Positions 37,701 to 50,673 of a DNA stretch of 64,000 nt are shown one piece after another. Position numbers and translations under genes: made by a program. The notes below the pieces were generated by a model. That model was not told where the DNA came from. It worked only from the letters and a program-made list of their open reading frames with translations, and did no database searches. Origin of the DNA: Ophioderma brevispina (Eukaryota; Echinodermata; Ophiuroidea; Amphilepidida; Ophiodermatidae); the NCBI GenBank assembly GCA_023653785.1, contig JAMKCH010011919.1, positions 62,001 to 126,000 of the forward strand. Reading direction: 5' to 3'. Position 1 is the first letter of the stretch; each line of letters opens with the position of its first letter.

Positions 37701-40700
37701 GGAAATATTTGGGTCACTCCAATACTTAAAATTTGATAGAAAATTAAACTCTTACAGCAATAAGAGTTGAAATAAATTAAACATGGGGCTATCTGATACA
37801 CTCAGGACAATGTTAGGTAGATATTAAAATATTGAGTCTAGACGGCAAAAACAATCCTTTCTAGGGCAAACAGACTTCAGGTAAGGGTGGTCGATCGATA
37901 TTTTAAAAATAAATATACAAATTCAGCTCCTTCCATGGTTTGTTTTCCATGAGCTTGGTAGCTTTGAAAAAATTAACAAAGCAAAAAAAAATAAAGACTA
38001 GCTTCTGATGTGTACTCCAGAAAGGCGCCCTCTCCCATTATGAAGTAGGACTTGATATATCACCCATAAGCGTGATACCACCACCTTATCAAATAATGAC
38101 TGGTCGTATTTATCACAAATAGTTGAAATCAATGTTTGATGAGCCTACAAAGAACGACTAATAAATGCAAAGGGCGGGACACAAAAAATCCACTCCACAA
38201 CACGATTTGTCAATAATTACCAGGATGGATACTCAAACAACGCAAGAAAGGGGGTACACTTTCAAAACATGCTTCAGATGCTATAGCCATGCCCAAGCAA
38301 TACACTGTAGTCACAGCCAGTGAACCATCAATATTGTGTACTCAATGGTCGGAGAATTCAGCACCTTTTATGCCATCTTGCAACTACTCCCTACCCATGC
38401 ACACCAAAAAAAAAAAAAAAAATGACAACCTGGGGATTTTCAGTTCATAAGTTTGGTTGCATGCCCTGCCCTGGAAAATTCAGGATACTGCTTGGTGATA
38501 ATCACCAAGCTTATTTACACAGCACTGTCAACACTGGTTCTGCAGTTTACTCTAGTAGCAATCCATAGGGTAAGAGCTAGGCTGCCAAACAAGGCTGTGC
38601 AAATACACCAGCAATGGGTAATCTCGCGCAATGAGGCACGGCAGGAGAGAAAGAAAGAAAAATTACGCTTTAGGTCCATTTTATTATGAGGTGAACTATT
38701 AAAAATCATTCATATTAGGTCGGAATGGTTGGTTGTGGGGAATATGGAAATTGGAAATGGGTCATCATGGCCTATTTGTTGGGTTTTTTTAAATAAAAAA
38801 AAAATGGGGCTACAATCTCTGACCCGAGTCAGAAACAAACCTTTTTATCGCAACGAAAACAGTACGTAGTACTTTTCATATTTTTGACATTGGATGATCG
38901 AGTCTAGAAAAAGGGTCATAAACTTGAAAAACGAGGGACCTAAGAACCATGGATATTAATCACAAAAATTAACCACAAGGCAGCATTAAATAGTACATTT
39001 ACTTCTACAATGTTCTGGCTAGGGTATTTGTACTAGCTACATTTCACTTTTGAGCGGCACTGTTTTAAAGTGAGGAGAATTTACCATTTTTAACAAAGAA
39101 AGCATTGTGCGAACAAATCATCGAATATGAGAGTACATTTTAATAATTACCGAGACAATATTCACTTGAAGATAGCTTTTGAAAAGTAAAGTCAAGCGGT
39201 TCAACTGATATATGGTTTCAGTTTCAAATCGGCACAATGTTACTCGGGTACATTCTAGTTACATCGAAGAGAAGGATAAGTAGATACTCACTTTTGAGGA
39301 TATAAAAGTGATCGATTCTCCCTAATAACTGGGCCGAATTTTAAGCATGGCTGGGCCCCATCCAATATGGCTACAGTGCACATCTTACAGTCAGTTGTTT
39401 GCAGTGCAAACATGCCGTGGAATGTGTCTTGTTAGCTTTGTCATTGAGCGCTACTCAGAAGGGTTCAAGACACCAAACCAAGTAGGTTTTTTTGTTTTAT
39501 AGCGTCCTTGCCGCTGCTGACAGCTACGACACCTTTAGCCCATAAACACTTTAATTTACTCCTTCAGAACAACAAGAGACATACAGGGTTATTTACAGAA
39601 GAAGTAACCAATCCATGGCTCCCCATTAAACTTAAGGAGTTTTAATTGTCATTAACGCTTGCAATCTTTGCACTGATTGACAGGCCTGGAGAAAGGGTGA
39701 CAGCGGCCATTTTGGGGTTGCCATCCATGCGGGTTGGGTGACATGTTTATACTGCCCTCGCAGGCATTGCTTGTTCTGGATGCTGCAATTCCATGCTGGT
39801 GGATTATATTGCTCCACACTATTGACTCAGCACACCCCTGATTTTCAGACTGCAGTTCTGGGCAAATACCATTTGCTTGTCCAAACAGCTATTCTCCTTT
39901 CAAATTTTGATTACCGACCAATAACACATTCACCCCATTTATGCTGTGAGAAAATATTTGCCCTGCTATTTTGTTAAATTTTAAACAGTGCAGCCTCACA
40001 GGATTCCATAGTGTTGAGACAGATGACAGTTTTAGCCGCACAGAGTGGAGTATAATATATTTACGATGGGACTCATAACGGAGAGGGGGGCACTTTCTTA
40101 TGTGCATTTGTGTAATGTAAGCAATGTGTGAATAACCCAGGCTCTGAATCCAAATTACCCGCACAATTGAATTAAATTCTGGAGTTGTTCCACAAACATT
40201 CTCTAGTAGTTTGCAGTCTGTCAGTCATAAATAAACATTAACTATGGTGAGCATTCTTCAATGCACGGCTGTATATAATTGCATCTAAAAGCAAACTGAA
40301 GTATAACGGTAAATGTATTCATTCCATCTCATTTCTTCATTACATGTCCGGGAGCTATTTACAGAGCCTATCCAACTACCTGCATAATCAAAAGTGGGGG
40401 GAAAAAAAGCAGGGCTCTCTTTTTTCAGTCGAGCAGAACCAACAACTGCGACTCCCTTGAAACTTAAACCCTGCCTGCGATTTAAACTGTGACGCTGCGG
40501 CGTGGAAACGCAAACCTGCAAAATATCAAATCAACTTTAGTGCCAAATTGAATTAAAGTGTGATCAAAATTGAATTTGCTTTGAAAACATATGAACTACT
40601 AAAGGGCTGATTATTTGACTTGGCAGTAGGAGCCTGACTGGCAACCATAACACATGCGGGGATCGCAGACGTGGCATGTGTTTTCCTAGTGTGATGCAGT

Positions 40701-43518
40701 CTGATTACGGTACAATGATGCCAAATATGAGCTCCAACAATGACATCACAAATTGAATAACTGTCTCGTTAAATGACGGCAAATTGAGGCGATTCGAGAT
40801 GCAGTGTTGCTGGCAAATATAGTTTTCCACAATTTATTGATTCGCTGTTAAAAGCTGAAATGGATATATTTCAAATTCTTCGGTGGTATTTATTTACCAG
40901 GATAGACTCGGATTTTATGTGGGCGATCCACAATGAGGCTTCACGAGTGTATGCCCAAAATAAAGAATGTGCTCTACGCCTTTCAACGCAGCATAATTGT
41001 CAGCTATCTCCCGATGGAGTTTGATAAAATGAGATGAGAGCATGTGAAAAGCCTTAAAATGGCCATCCAAACCAATCGGCAACCATCTCAATGGGCTGGG
41101 TGTACATACTAAACAACCATCAAGAGCTCTTCACAGAACGGCCCCAAGAGTCGGGACTAAATCGCGCTCAGCAGGCTGTCGCCGTGGATACGTACAAATA
41201 CGTTCACTAGATGGTGGGCTCAGTAAATACGTCTAGTAGTAATCATGGTCGGGTTGGCAAGTCCAACACCTCATACGCGTCTTGGCTCGTCTATCGAGTT
41301 ACCTGCCATATGATAAACACAGGCAATCAATGTAACATGGGCACAGTATCACCATCAATAATGGCAAATAAACCACGGCAACATTAGACGTGATGGCAGG
41401 TGCAAGTGACGTGTATTGCATTTCGCTACCGCACAACACCACACCAACTCATCTGCCGACCAGGGCTCATCCCTCAACGATTTCCTTGAAATTCACATCA
41501 CCAATCAGTTCCAATCAATGAGGTAAATGATAATATACATTCAGCGGTCAAGAATAACAACAAGACTTCTGGCAGTCAACTCCACATAATTGAAGGATTG
41601 CCAAAGATGTGGGCCAGCTTATATAATAGCTGGCAAAATCCCAATTAAGTGTTTTTCCAATTCCTCTAACACACAGATGAATAACACTTCAGTATGTGCC
41701 CCATTTCTCTGCTTGACCAGGACATTTACCTATTTTGCAGTTGACAAAGATGTCATATATCTTAAAAATTCCATGACTTTTCATGGGACTAAATAGCAAA
41801 AAAAAAATCCCAAATTGATCAAAATCATTTGTTGTGTGTGTGTGTTGTAACAGGATAGTGGCCTACAAACATCTATTTTCTAATCAAATGTGTCTTTGAG
41901 GCCCTTAGGGCCATAGGCAGGATTAATTTTTTAGGGGGGTGCGGGATTTGAAAAAGTGGACTTTTTTGGACAAAATGGACCTAACCCCCCAAAAAAACTT
42001 TTAAACATCAAAAAAGAACTTAAAACCTAAATAAAAAAGTGGCAAATTTTCAAAATTTTAAATTTTAATCAAAATTCAGCAAAAAGTACACCTTTTCTGC
42101 TTACGAGCCTGGTCTCCGGCTTTTTTCAGTTAAAAAAAATACGTATACTCACTTCTTTCCAGAAACGATCAATGTTACTTCCATTACTTTTACCATGACC
42201 ACCCTTTTCTGGAATTCCTTGAAAAATATCTAAGGTAAATTACCATAATTGCTTATTTTAAAATGACTTTTTCAGGCTGGTGGACAGCCCTGTATTTGCT
42301 AAGGTCTAGCCTAAGGTAAGAGCGCACAGAAGCTTTCTCTCATGCATCAACCTTTTGAACAAAAGAAAACCAATATTTTAATAAATTTGAAAGTAAAATT
42401 TTTTTTTTTTTTAAACTTTTAAACAACATATTTTTGCAACAAATGCCCTTAGAACAAAATTTCTTGGCAAAAGTGGGGTCTTCAGAACTTTTTTTTACCC
42501 ATATTTGACATTGCAGAGATTACAAGTAGGCTTCCTCCAAAATTTGGATTAAAAACTTACATTTAAAACATTTGGGACAATGGGGTCTCACAAAATTGGA
42601 GCATATCATAGGGGGCGCAGAACTACCCGCTCATGGTCACCATTTACGGGCAGTGCTCCCCAGACCTTGTGGTCTCCATTTGAAACTGACAACCACCATT
42701 CAATTAAAACCAACAATTTTTAGTAGATCTATGTTTCAAAAAAGTCTGGCGATTTTAGCATGTTTTCAGAATGATTACTTTCCTATTCATTCAAACCGTA
42801 AACTTTTCTTATATTCTCTGTGTTGTCTCATTCACAGAAACTACTCATTGTCCAACAAAGAGGCGGGAACAATCATTTGCTGTCAGGTTACGTACAGTTC
42901 ACACACTCAATTTCAATCACAATTATTTTGTTGGTTGCAAATACAGATGCACTCATTCGTTACACCGCGCCTGTTGTCTATTTCACCTACTACACATTCC
43001 GTGGAATCACGCAGTGTAAATAAAACACCTGAAGGATCAGTAGGAAGAAAAGACAGCGATCGTTTCCCACTTTCACAGTTGTACGGAATTTGTATGGGTG
43101 ATGGGATGCTAGAGAAAAACATTGCCATTCAATCCATTTAAAGTATTTTGTAATCAGCCATTGTACAAGTCTTGTCTGCGTAGCATTTTTAGACTGATCT
43201 GGAAGGCTTGAAGCTTATCAATAGATCAAGCAGTCTCCAAACTCCTCCCTTATGGCAGATAATAACTTGCCCTGGGCCTTGTTTCAACAATGCGCAAACA
43301 AACAAAAATCACTCGTGCCAAGGTGACTGACATTCAAAATTTAGTGCTAAGTGGCATTGAACGACTGGTCAAGTAGCTCACTGATCACTCAATTGAAAAG
43401 TGAATGTGCAATGGACATGCCAAGTCAAAATTGGTAGTCTCCTACAAGCAGCGACTTTTCTAAGGGCCTCCAAGATCATTGACTTTATCTTTTACATGTA
43501 AATCTGAAATGTTTGTGT
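34724..43518 (-). other. Main part of the 13-kb Groucho intron; candidate regulatory DNA, no gene seen
   Basis: The largest repeat-poor stretch in the gene is about 35.1-41.6 kb, with more mixed composition than the other introns. No exon of another gene was recognised; long open frames such as 35930-36385 minus lack any domain. Around 41905-42115 there is decayed, G-run-containing repeat sequence. A pair of ATGAATAT motifs lies at 35471 and 35515. A regulatory role is inferred only from low repeat density and position. Confidence 0.4.
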
Positions 43519-43925
43519 CACCACCCCGGGAGGCACTCCCATATTGAATGTGGACACAAGGCTGTTAATTGTAAGGACCCCTTTTTCAGCATCACGGTCA
43601 CCAAAGACCCCATATTTTTGACAGTTTCACCCAAAGACCACCAGTTTGTGTTTGACAAGTTCACCATTAAGATTTAACCATATGGTTTTAAATGCTATAT
43701 GACGCCCAAAGATACCTTTTGGGAAAAATTTGAAACTAACCCAAACACTCCATTTTGGAGAAGGAATTTTGCAGGATTGTCACGCAGGAAAACAATTTTG
43801 GGGCAATTTGGCTGTCTCTCACCAAATACACCCTTTTTTTCAGTCCTCTGTCACCGAGTTCCCCTGGGTTTGAAAGCGGCAAACCTTACACCATATCCAT
43901 TTATATGAGACCCCCGGGTCACCAC
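43519..43925. mobile_element. Possible dispersed element with CCCGGG ends
   Basis: Starts CCCCGGGAGGCACTCCCATAT and ends TATGAGACCCCCGGGTCACC, loosely inverted. The interior has ACCCAAAGACC and CACCAAATACACCC repeats. This layout resembles repeats I associate with marine invertebrates; no target duplication was found. Confidence 0.4.
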
Positions 43926-46900
43926 CTGCAAAATATTTTGGTTTTGTTCTGTTACGGTTAAACATAATTCCTACTTCGTAATAAAAATATGTCGGATCAA
44001 ATGAAATTTTAGATAAAAAGGTAGTGTTGGCGGTGACTGCTTCCTACATGAAACCAAAATTAATTTTGTACTCAGGTCACACTTTTTAATTTGCTTTAAA
44101 ACAAGGAGTAGTGCGAGACCCAATTCCTGCAATCATAACCCCTTTTCTAAGTGTCTTTTCCCTGAATCTATTCCTATAGAATTATACTTCAATATTGGAA
44201 ATTGATTGATACTCATCAATCGTCAGTGTACAGTGGCCACCAGTAATATAGTTGTATTCAATTTTTGAACTTTTAGGAGCATCATCCAAGGTGATACTGC
44301 AAGAAGTGCCTCTGGCCGTCCCCTAGTTCCCAGTGGTTTATTTTTTCACAAAAAATCATATAGGGTCCATACTTTAAGAAATCCTTTATTGGGATCTATG
44401 CTTCCTAATAACGATGAAGACGACGCTGACGATGTGTCAAATCCTTCATCTCCATTTATTCAGAATATGCGCACCTACAATGGGTCCAATAGGTGCTCAT
44501 AAAAACACACACTAAGTCACGCTCAACTTATAAATCTAAGTATACCAATCCTGTTATCAATACCAGCCCCTAGGTTAACCGCAGCACCCTCCGATAAGCA
44601 GATGGCTTCAATAAAACACCAGGTCAGGAATTGCTCCAACACAATGGCATTTGCTAAATTTGCCCTTGCTCCAAACCATGAATCTGCAGTTAAACTGCGA
44701 GAGCTTCGTTTTGTTTTAGTTACCCGGGGGCTTTACCCATTACAGGTGCGACTACTCTGACTGCTATTGTGCCAATCTCCGCTAAAACAATCCACATCTT
44801 AGATTCCTCTCCCGGAGGGAGCCATCTGTACCCATGGCAACCCAGTGTCTCATCATTCTTGCCAAATTGAACTAGATACTCATACAGTATTCTGCCGTTT
44901 ACATCCGAGGTGGTAATTATGTACACTACTATTTGCAGCACTGCAGCAGAACTCCCAAATTTGAAGCGCTATACCCACTGACAAATTTCTCTCGAAAAAA
45001 TGCCAGTAAATGCTGTCCTTATTTTAAGCGCGCCTCAAACCGTTTGGTCACTCACTGCTTCTTATAGCAGGAATTGTGGTCACATGAACTTTTTCAATGA
45101 GAACGCTGCACTGAGCAGTCTGTCTATTCACAAATAAATTTCAAGCTCAAACAGTTTAAATATATTTGACATTCTGTTTCTGTGTTTCTGTACTAACAAA
45201 ACCTTCAAGCTCCAGTTGCATGTCTCACTGGACTGAGCCCAGAGGGTTTCAACTGTAGGTGTATCGGCAAACAAGTTGTATGGGCTTTGTGTTGAACAAA
45301 CACCATCTAGGAGCTCCCCATCTTATTTACTGTTTTCTTGCTCTTCTACTCAAGGAGTGAGTCTGTGACATTACATTTTTAATCTGACATGACCAAATCG
45401 TACGAAACAGAGCATCGTATGAATTCAGCTGCTCGAGTGTTGGTTTACAGGCAATTCAGACTGGACGGTCAAATAACAAATCGGCTTTAGGAAGGAAATA
45501 TGGCTGCGTTCCCCAATGTGTTCTAAGACAAGTTCTAACCGATTTCACAATCTTTGCTGGTAACAGGCCGCAGACGTCCTGTTTTCCTTCATACTCTGGC
45601 AAATTATCCTTCACAACACTGGGAACCACCAGCACCACACATTGGGTGCTTTGCCACACCTGCTGAAGCCTGGAGTTAGCAAATATCACAAGGAAATTTG
45701 CTGATTAACCGAGTTGGGGTCACGCTGAGCCCTGCTTGTGGCCAAGACCGACCCAACTGGAAATGTCCTGCCACCAGTTGGCGCTGTGGGATGCTAACTA
45801 GTCCTGGTTTGCTACCCAAAGTGCTGTCTGCAATTTCCCGCTGAGCTATTTTAACTGCTGTACATCATAACCAAATTGAGTATCACTCGCCCAGATACAG
45901 ATTAACCTGAATGACTACTGTGTGAGGGAGGCCCATGTAGCTATATGGGCAGGAGGACATTAAGCATTGCAAACAAGCCGAGGAGTCGGGTAACCTCCTG
46001 CTTTATTGGGCATAATTTGCAATACAGACTGTAAATTTGGGCTTCCAAAATACAGTGGAATACTTTTGAAAATCAAATTTTCCTTCTCAGAAATGAAAAC
46101 CAAGTGTGAATGAAGTAAATCTTGCTTCAGTACGTCTTTGAGATCAAAGGCTACAGATATCTGGCTTAGTAATATTGCTTCTAGAATGAAATTAAAACCC
46201 TAACACTGTTCTTGTTTCTCCTGGGAGGAAGGGAAGGGGTGAAGGGATAGAAGGTAAAGAAGATTGGATATCTTGGGTGGGATGCAAACCAGGGGCCCTG
46301 GAGCCCCAGTCCCATGACCAGGGAGGCAACTTCGCAAGACATGAGGATGTCGCTGGCCCATCCATCGATTTCATGCCCATATGTGTGTTCGTACGGTGAT
46401 GTTATCACATCTTTTTGGACTTAGTCCATTTTCTAGCCTGAGTGTCAGCTCAGGGCATTTTGGCCTTGTTAGGGTCAATCACCACTCACCATCACTCACA
46501 TAGGCCTATCAAATTAGGCTCTATGCTACCTGAAAACTGTGAGAAGTAATAAGGGTCTTTGGATGTAGGATTTAGGCCTAATATAGGTTATAGGCCTTTT
46601 TAATGGATTTGCCATTGTAAATAATTTCAGCCCCTCTGAGGTCTAGCATATCCAAGGTTCTGGGTCCAAATCCCATGTGGAAATACCCTTTCATGTCAAA
46701 TTCTCCAATGTTATTTACCATGGCAAGTCCATTTGAACAGTGAACACTGTATATCACATAATGTTATCAAATTAGTCACTTGTTTTTCTATTGGGAAATA
46801 TCAGCTAATAGAAGTAAATGCCGGATAATTAATAGTTCGGTAGAAACTGACACTCTCTGTTATTAGTTAAATAATGCCTGTAAGATTATTTGCTGGTATT

Positions 46901-47787
46901 TGCTCATTTAGAGGAAGATTAATGATGTGAATAGAAAGTCCCTTCCATAGCAGCATAAACAGCATGTTTAGGGAGAAACAAACCTGCATTGCGTTGTGCT
47001 TGATCTGTGAATCTGACCACTACCCAGCATATTTGCAATAGGTCAATCGGTCAACCTTAACCAGTTATATGCCAGATATGCAAAAAGAAAAAAAATGATC
47101 AGATCTTCCAACACGTACAACACAGAAGAGTATTACAGAGAGCAGGGTCTGAGAGACAGTGGAGATTAAGTTTGACAAATCTGTTTTTTAACCAGCTTGA
47201 AATGTAATTTTGCTGATCCCATACAACAAGTTAACAACCCTTTAAAGATTTTGACTCTCCGAAATATTATCCCGAGCGTCAAAACCCTATAAAAAGTACA
47301 CTGCTTTATATTTTTAGGAATTTAGCAATGCTCTCCAACTCAAACAAATAACAAAGTCAACAATATCTTACAGTTGGCCCTTTAAATCAGCACAGGAAGA
47401 GGGACATTTCGAGGGTCAAAATTCAGCCCTTCACTATGCAATGAAACCCACACAGTTTTTCACCCAGCCTAAGTTTCATAATTTGCTTTGAGCTAGGTTC
47501 TAAGCCCCACCCATTTGTGGGGGGGGGGGGGGTCTAAAACCGATAGCTTGAGAATTACAATGAGAGCTGCTAATGTGGTTGGGAACTTAAACAGACTTAC
47601 AGTAATTACATTTACAACCCATGTTATTTACTCTTCAATGGAGCAAGACTTATCTCCATGTATGGTAGGGATAAATACTATACAATCATACAATGACAGC
47701 TAGTTAACATGGATTGATTGATTGGTTTTGGGGGTTGTTTTGTTCCTGGTGGTGTATACCAGGTATATGCAATGGATTGGAACCTAC
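43926..47787 (-). other. Remainder of the 13-kb intron, no gene seen
   Basis: No coding similarity. The only structured item is a tRNA-like stretch near 46275-46345 (separate entry). A G13 run lies near 47519. Confidence 0.5.
46278..46345 (-). repeat. tRNA-like sequence (possible SINE head or tRNA relic)
   Basis: On the minus strand GGTTTGCATCC (46280-46290) matches the RNA polymerase III B box GGTTCGANTCC at 8 of 10 fixed positions and follows CTCCAGGGCCCCT. An A box upstream is unclear, and no full cloverleaf was folded. Could be chance. Confidence 0.35.
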
Positions 47788-47832
47788 CTGTTTATGCATT
47801 TCTACATTCAGTCCGTAAGACATCTCATAGTA
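47788..47832 (-). CDS. gro: Groucho exon 4 (Q domain, YYEMSYGLNVEMHKQ)
   Basis: 45-nt exon, phase 0 on both sides, reading YYEMSYGLNVEMHKQ, a near-invariant Groucho/TLE segment. The acceptor is TTTTTTCCACAG, with a long A run on the plus strand giving the pyrimidine tract. The donor is GTAGGTTCC. It joins exon 3 (...HYVM) and exon 5 (TEIAKRL...) without changing frame. Skipping it would remove 15 residues of the helix in frame. Confidence 0.95.
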
Positions 47833-47953
47833 CTGTGGAAAAAAAAAAAAAATAACACCATGGTTAGATACAATATAGGTTACTGTACATTTATTTGAGC
47901 ATATTTTTTTTATCTTAATTTTTTTGTTTACAAATTGAAAAACAAGATTTTAA

Positions 47954-48282
47954 AGGTGCTTGTTCCGATTTATGTGCATTGTGTTCTCTACTTGATATGA
48001 GAGCCTGGCACTTGCACATAAACCCCATCAAGTACCGTGGGAAACAAACTTGCGGTTTTGATGGTAGACGCAATAATACATGTTGCAAAGCCCTATTCAA
48101 TACTGTGCTAATATTGATGGTTAACCACTAAAAGGGTGGTTTTTTTGTTTATATCTTGGGAATGAAATGGATTTGAGGGCTCATTTCAGGAAAAAAAAAT
48201 ACGGCCTTTCATCTGATATCAAAATCGATACTACTTCCGGGTAAATCAGGGGGGTTCCCAAAGACAATCGGAACACGCACCT
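47954..48282. mobile_element. TTAA-flanked MITE, AGGTGC family, copy B
   Basis: 329 bp between TTAA (47950-47953) and TTAA (48283-48286). Ends AGGTGCTTGTTCCGAT and, inverted, AGGTGCGTGTTCCGAT. The interior matches copy A (20511-20843) in opposite orientation: GAGCCTGGCACTTG, CATCAAGTACCGTGGGAAAC, TACTTCCGGGTAAAT. It starts 122 bp from exon 4, in the intron upstream of it. Confidence 0.87.
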
Positions 48283-48923
48283 TTAAAATTTGGGCATTTA
48301 ATCAACAAATAATATGAAATATACTATATGTAGTCAATATCACATAATCTGACTATAATGATATAACGAGAGCATCAAGGATGCTGTGGCTTACTCCAGA
48401 GGTGTGGCGTTGAGTTGTGCAATGAGGTGAAACAAACCAATTAAGTGACAATTCCCATATCCTAACGTCCCTTAACTGCATTTTTTCCACTTTTCAAAAA
48501 TCACGGAGCGGACCGTTTTGTTTTGGGGAAATTGCCCCTAGATCTAACAAGAAAAATAACGCTACCACCTTTTTTGCGGTGATCGTCAGGTATGTAGTCT
48601 TTTTCCGAAAAGGATGTTTGGGATATAGGCCTATAGCCAGTGAAATTTGTTCATTGTTAAGGCCAAACAAAAAAATCAAGTTTGTTCCCAGTAGTAGTCC
48701 AAAAACCTAAATGTAAAATGCACTTTTTATTTTTAATTTAAAAAAAAATTGAAAAGGGCTTCCCAGAAATTGCTCAAATTGGCTAAATGGCAAGTCAAGA
48801 CAGTTGCAAATCATACAAAAAAAAAAAAAAAAAAAATTATAGACTTACTTCGTAAGCCAAAAAGTTAACTCCAGATAAGACTATTACAATTGAACCGAAG
48901 GCCTTTAGATTCTATAGGCACTA

Positions 48924-49134
48924 CAGGGACTGACTTAAGGAGAGTGAGAGTGATAGCTCCCCTACAGCTCTCCTTAAGCACTCTGCAGGAGAGCGATTTA
49001 AAGCTCCCCTTGGGAATCTGCTCTATCCATGGTTAGCACTGGTATATGCCATGAAAAGCTCCCCTTAAGCTCCCCTTGATATGACCAGGGGAGCTTTTTA
49101 CCGAGCACCACCTTATTTTAAAAGTCAGTCCCTG
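48924..49134. mobile_element. TIR element with AGCTCCCCTT repeats
   Basis: 211 bp, ends CAGGGACTGACTT and AAGTCAGTCCCTG (perfectly inverted, 13 bp). GGCACTA lies on both sides (48917-48923, 49135-49141), a 7-bp or decayed 8-bp target duplication. The interior repeats AGCTCCCCTTAAG/AGCTCCCCTTG and its complement GGGGAGCTTT. hAT-like from its CAGGG end; non-autonomous. Confidence 0.8.
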
Positions 49135-49456
49135 GGCACTATGATAAACATGTATAATTATCCATTATCCAACCTTTATAAATGTGTTAAGGTCCCAGGT
49201 TCAAATCCTGCAAATGCCAGCTAGTTATTGGTTTCTGCTTACTGGTTCTATTAATTAATATAGTATGTTTAGGGAGGGGGGGTGAACCACTTAAATTTTA
49301 CCATGACAGGGCTCAGAGGTTTATAATTTACAAGAATTTTTCTGTGCATGACTGAATCTCATGTATTTACCAACCACACTGTCAAACTGCATATATCCTA
49401 ATCTGATTTTAGTAACATCTAAGAACTAAGCTATATTATTATTATTTACTTCTTAA

Positions 49457-49793
49457 AGGTGCAACGAGAGATTTCACATATCAGGTGTCTCTAAAAAATT
49501 GAAAGTACTGATTTTTGCCCTGATGCAAAGCTTTCCATAAAAAATATCCCCATCTGAAAGGATTAAGCTGAGAAATGTTTCTTTGGTACAAAAATTGTGA
49601 AATTTCTAATTTTATATAGGAGCAAATACGAAATTCAGCCTCTGTTTGATATTACAAATCAAAATCACCTTTTTTCTCTAGTAAGACATTTCTCTAACCA
49701 AATACAAGGTAAGAAACTTATTGAGCGTCTAATCTATATGAAATTACTATTATGACTCACTATTTGGGTACTTCAAAATCTCTTGTTGCACCT
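49457..49793. mobile_element. TTAA-flanked MITE, AGGTGC family, copy C
   Basis: 337 bp between TTAA (49453-49456) and TTAA (49794-49797). Ends AGGTGCAACGAGAGATTT and, inverted, AGGTGCAACAAGAGATTT. It shares only the first six terminal bases, the TTAA target and the size with copies A and B, so it is a sister subfamily. Confidence 0.82.
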
Positions 49794-50609
49794 TTAACAT
49801 CAATAGGTGAAACTCCACAAAAATCAACCAAAAACGTGAAAATGAATTCTGCATGATTTGTCACCAAGAAACCAATGGTGCCCACTGAGGCATATAGCTA
49901 GGTGTACACAGCTTGTTTACCAAGATATCATTGGATCTTCTCACTCGACTACACAATGGTCTAGTTAAGCTTTAATAATCAACCTGGCAATGGATCGTTA
50001 GCTAGGATCGCTAATTGCAACTTTTTTTTTTAATGAAGGTGTTCTATCCTTTATAATGGATAAAAAACAATGCTTATTTTGTTAAGGAGTGTGTGTGTGT
50101 ACCAAATGTCTGTGTGCCACATTAGGGCTATTAAAAGGCAGGCCTTGAAATAAACAAGGTTTGTTACCAGTACTTCCATAAAGTACTTCCTAAAGTAGTT
50201 CCATCTAGAGTTGGGTGAATGAGGTCCTTTTTTTTTTAAATGAAACTAATAAAATGAAAAAATGAAGATTTTGTGAGTCTTATACCCCCTTCTTCCTATA
50301 TCCATGTGGAGCAATTTTGGAAAGAATTTTGTATCGTGCCACCACCCTTTGAATTTGACAGCCTGAATGCCCAAAAAATGGAATAACCTGCAAGTTGAAG
50401 GATGTGGTGGCAGAATGCAGAATTCATCCCACTTGTTTTCAAGCAAAATCATAACTTAAATTCTTTCAAAATCGCACATTTTTTTTACCAGTCTTTTTTT
50501 AAGCTGACGGAAGATTCCCTATCCAAGCAGGATTTTGACAACCCCATGTACATGAACGGAGAAAAATTTATGTAGTAATCAAATGGGGCACCTTTAACAA
50601 CAAACTTAC

Positions 50610-50673
50610 CATTACATAATGCCTCTGCATTTCGGTCTTTTCTTGTGCTAATTTTTCACATTCCATCTTCAAG
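50610..50673 (-). CDS. gro: Groucho exon 3 (Q domain coiled coil)
   Basis: 64 nt between acceptor TTTTTTTACACACAG and donor GTAAGTTTG. The first base completes Ser of YHS; the rest reads [20 protein letters not shown] and a final Met, phase 0 out. This is one of the most conserved parts of the glutamine-rich Q domain, an amphipathic helix through which Groucho proteins tetramerise. It matches the family residue for residue over most of its length, so identity is secure. Confidence 0.95.

Noticed and set aside
42572..43141. 189-codon open frame on the plus strand, the longest in the window
   Set aside because: No recognisable domain, contains frames overlapping in other phases of similar length, and lies in the 13-kb intron beside degraded repeats. 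Expected by chance in 64 kb.
49198..49208. GGTTCAAATCC, a tRNA B-box match on the plus strand
   Set aside because: No A box or acceptor-stem pairing at the right distance; similar GGTCCAAATCC words at 46666 and 50970 also lack tRNA structure.
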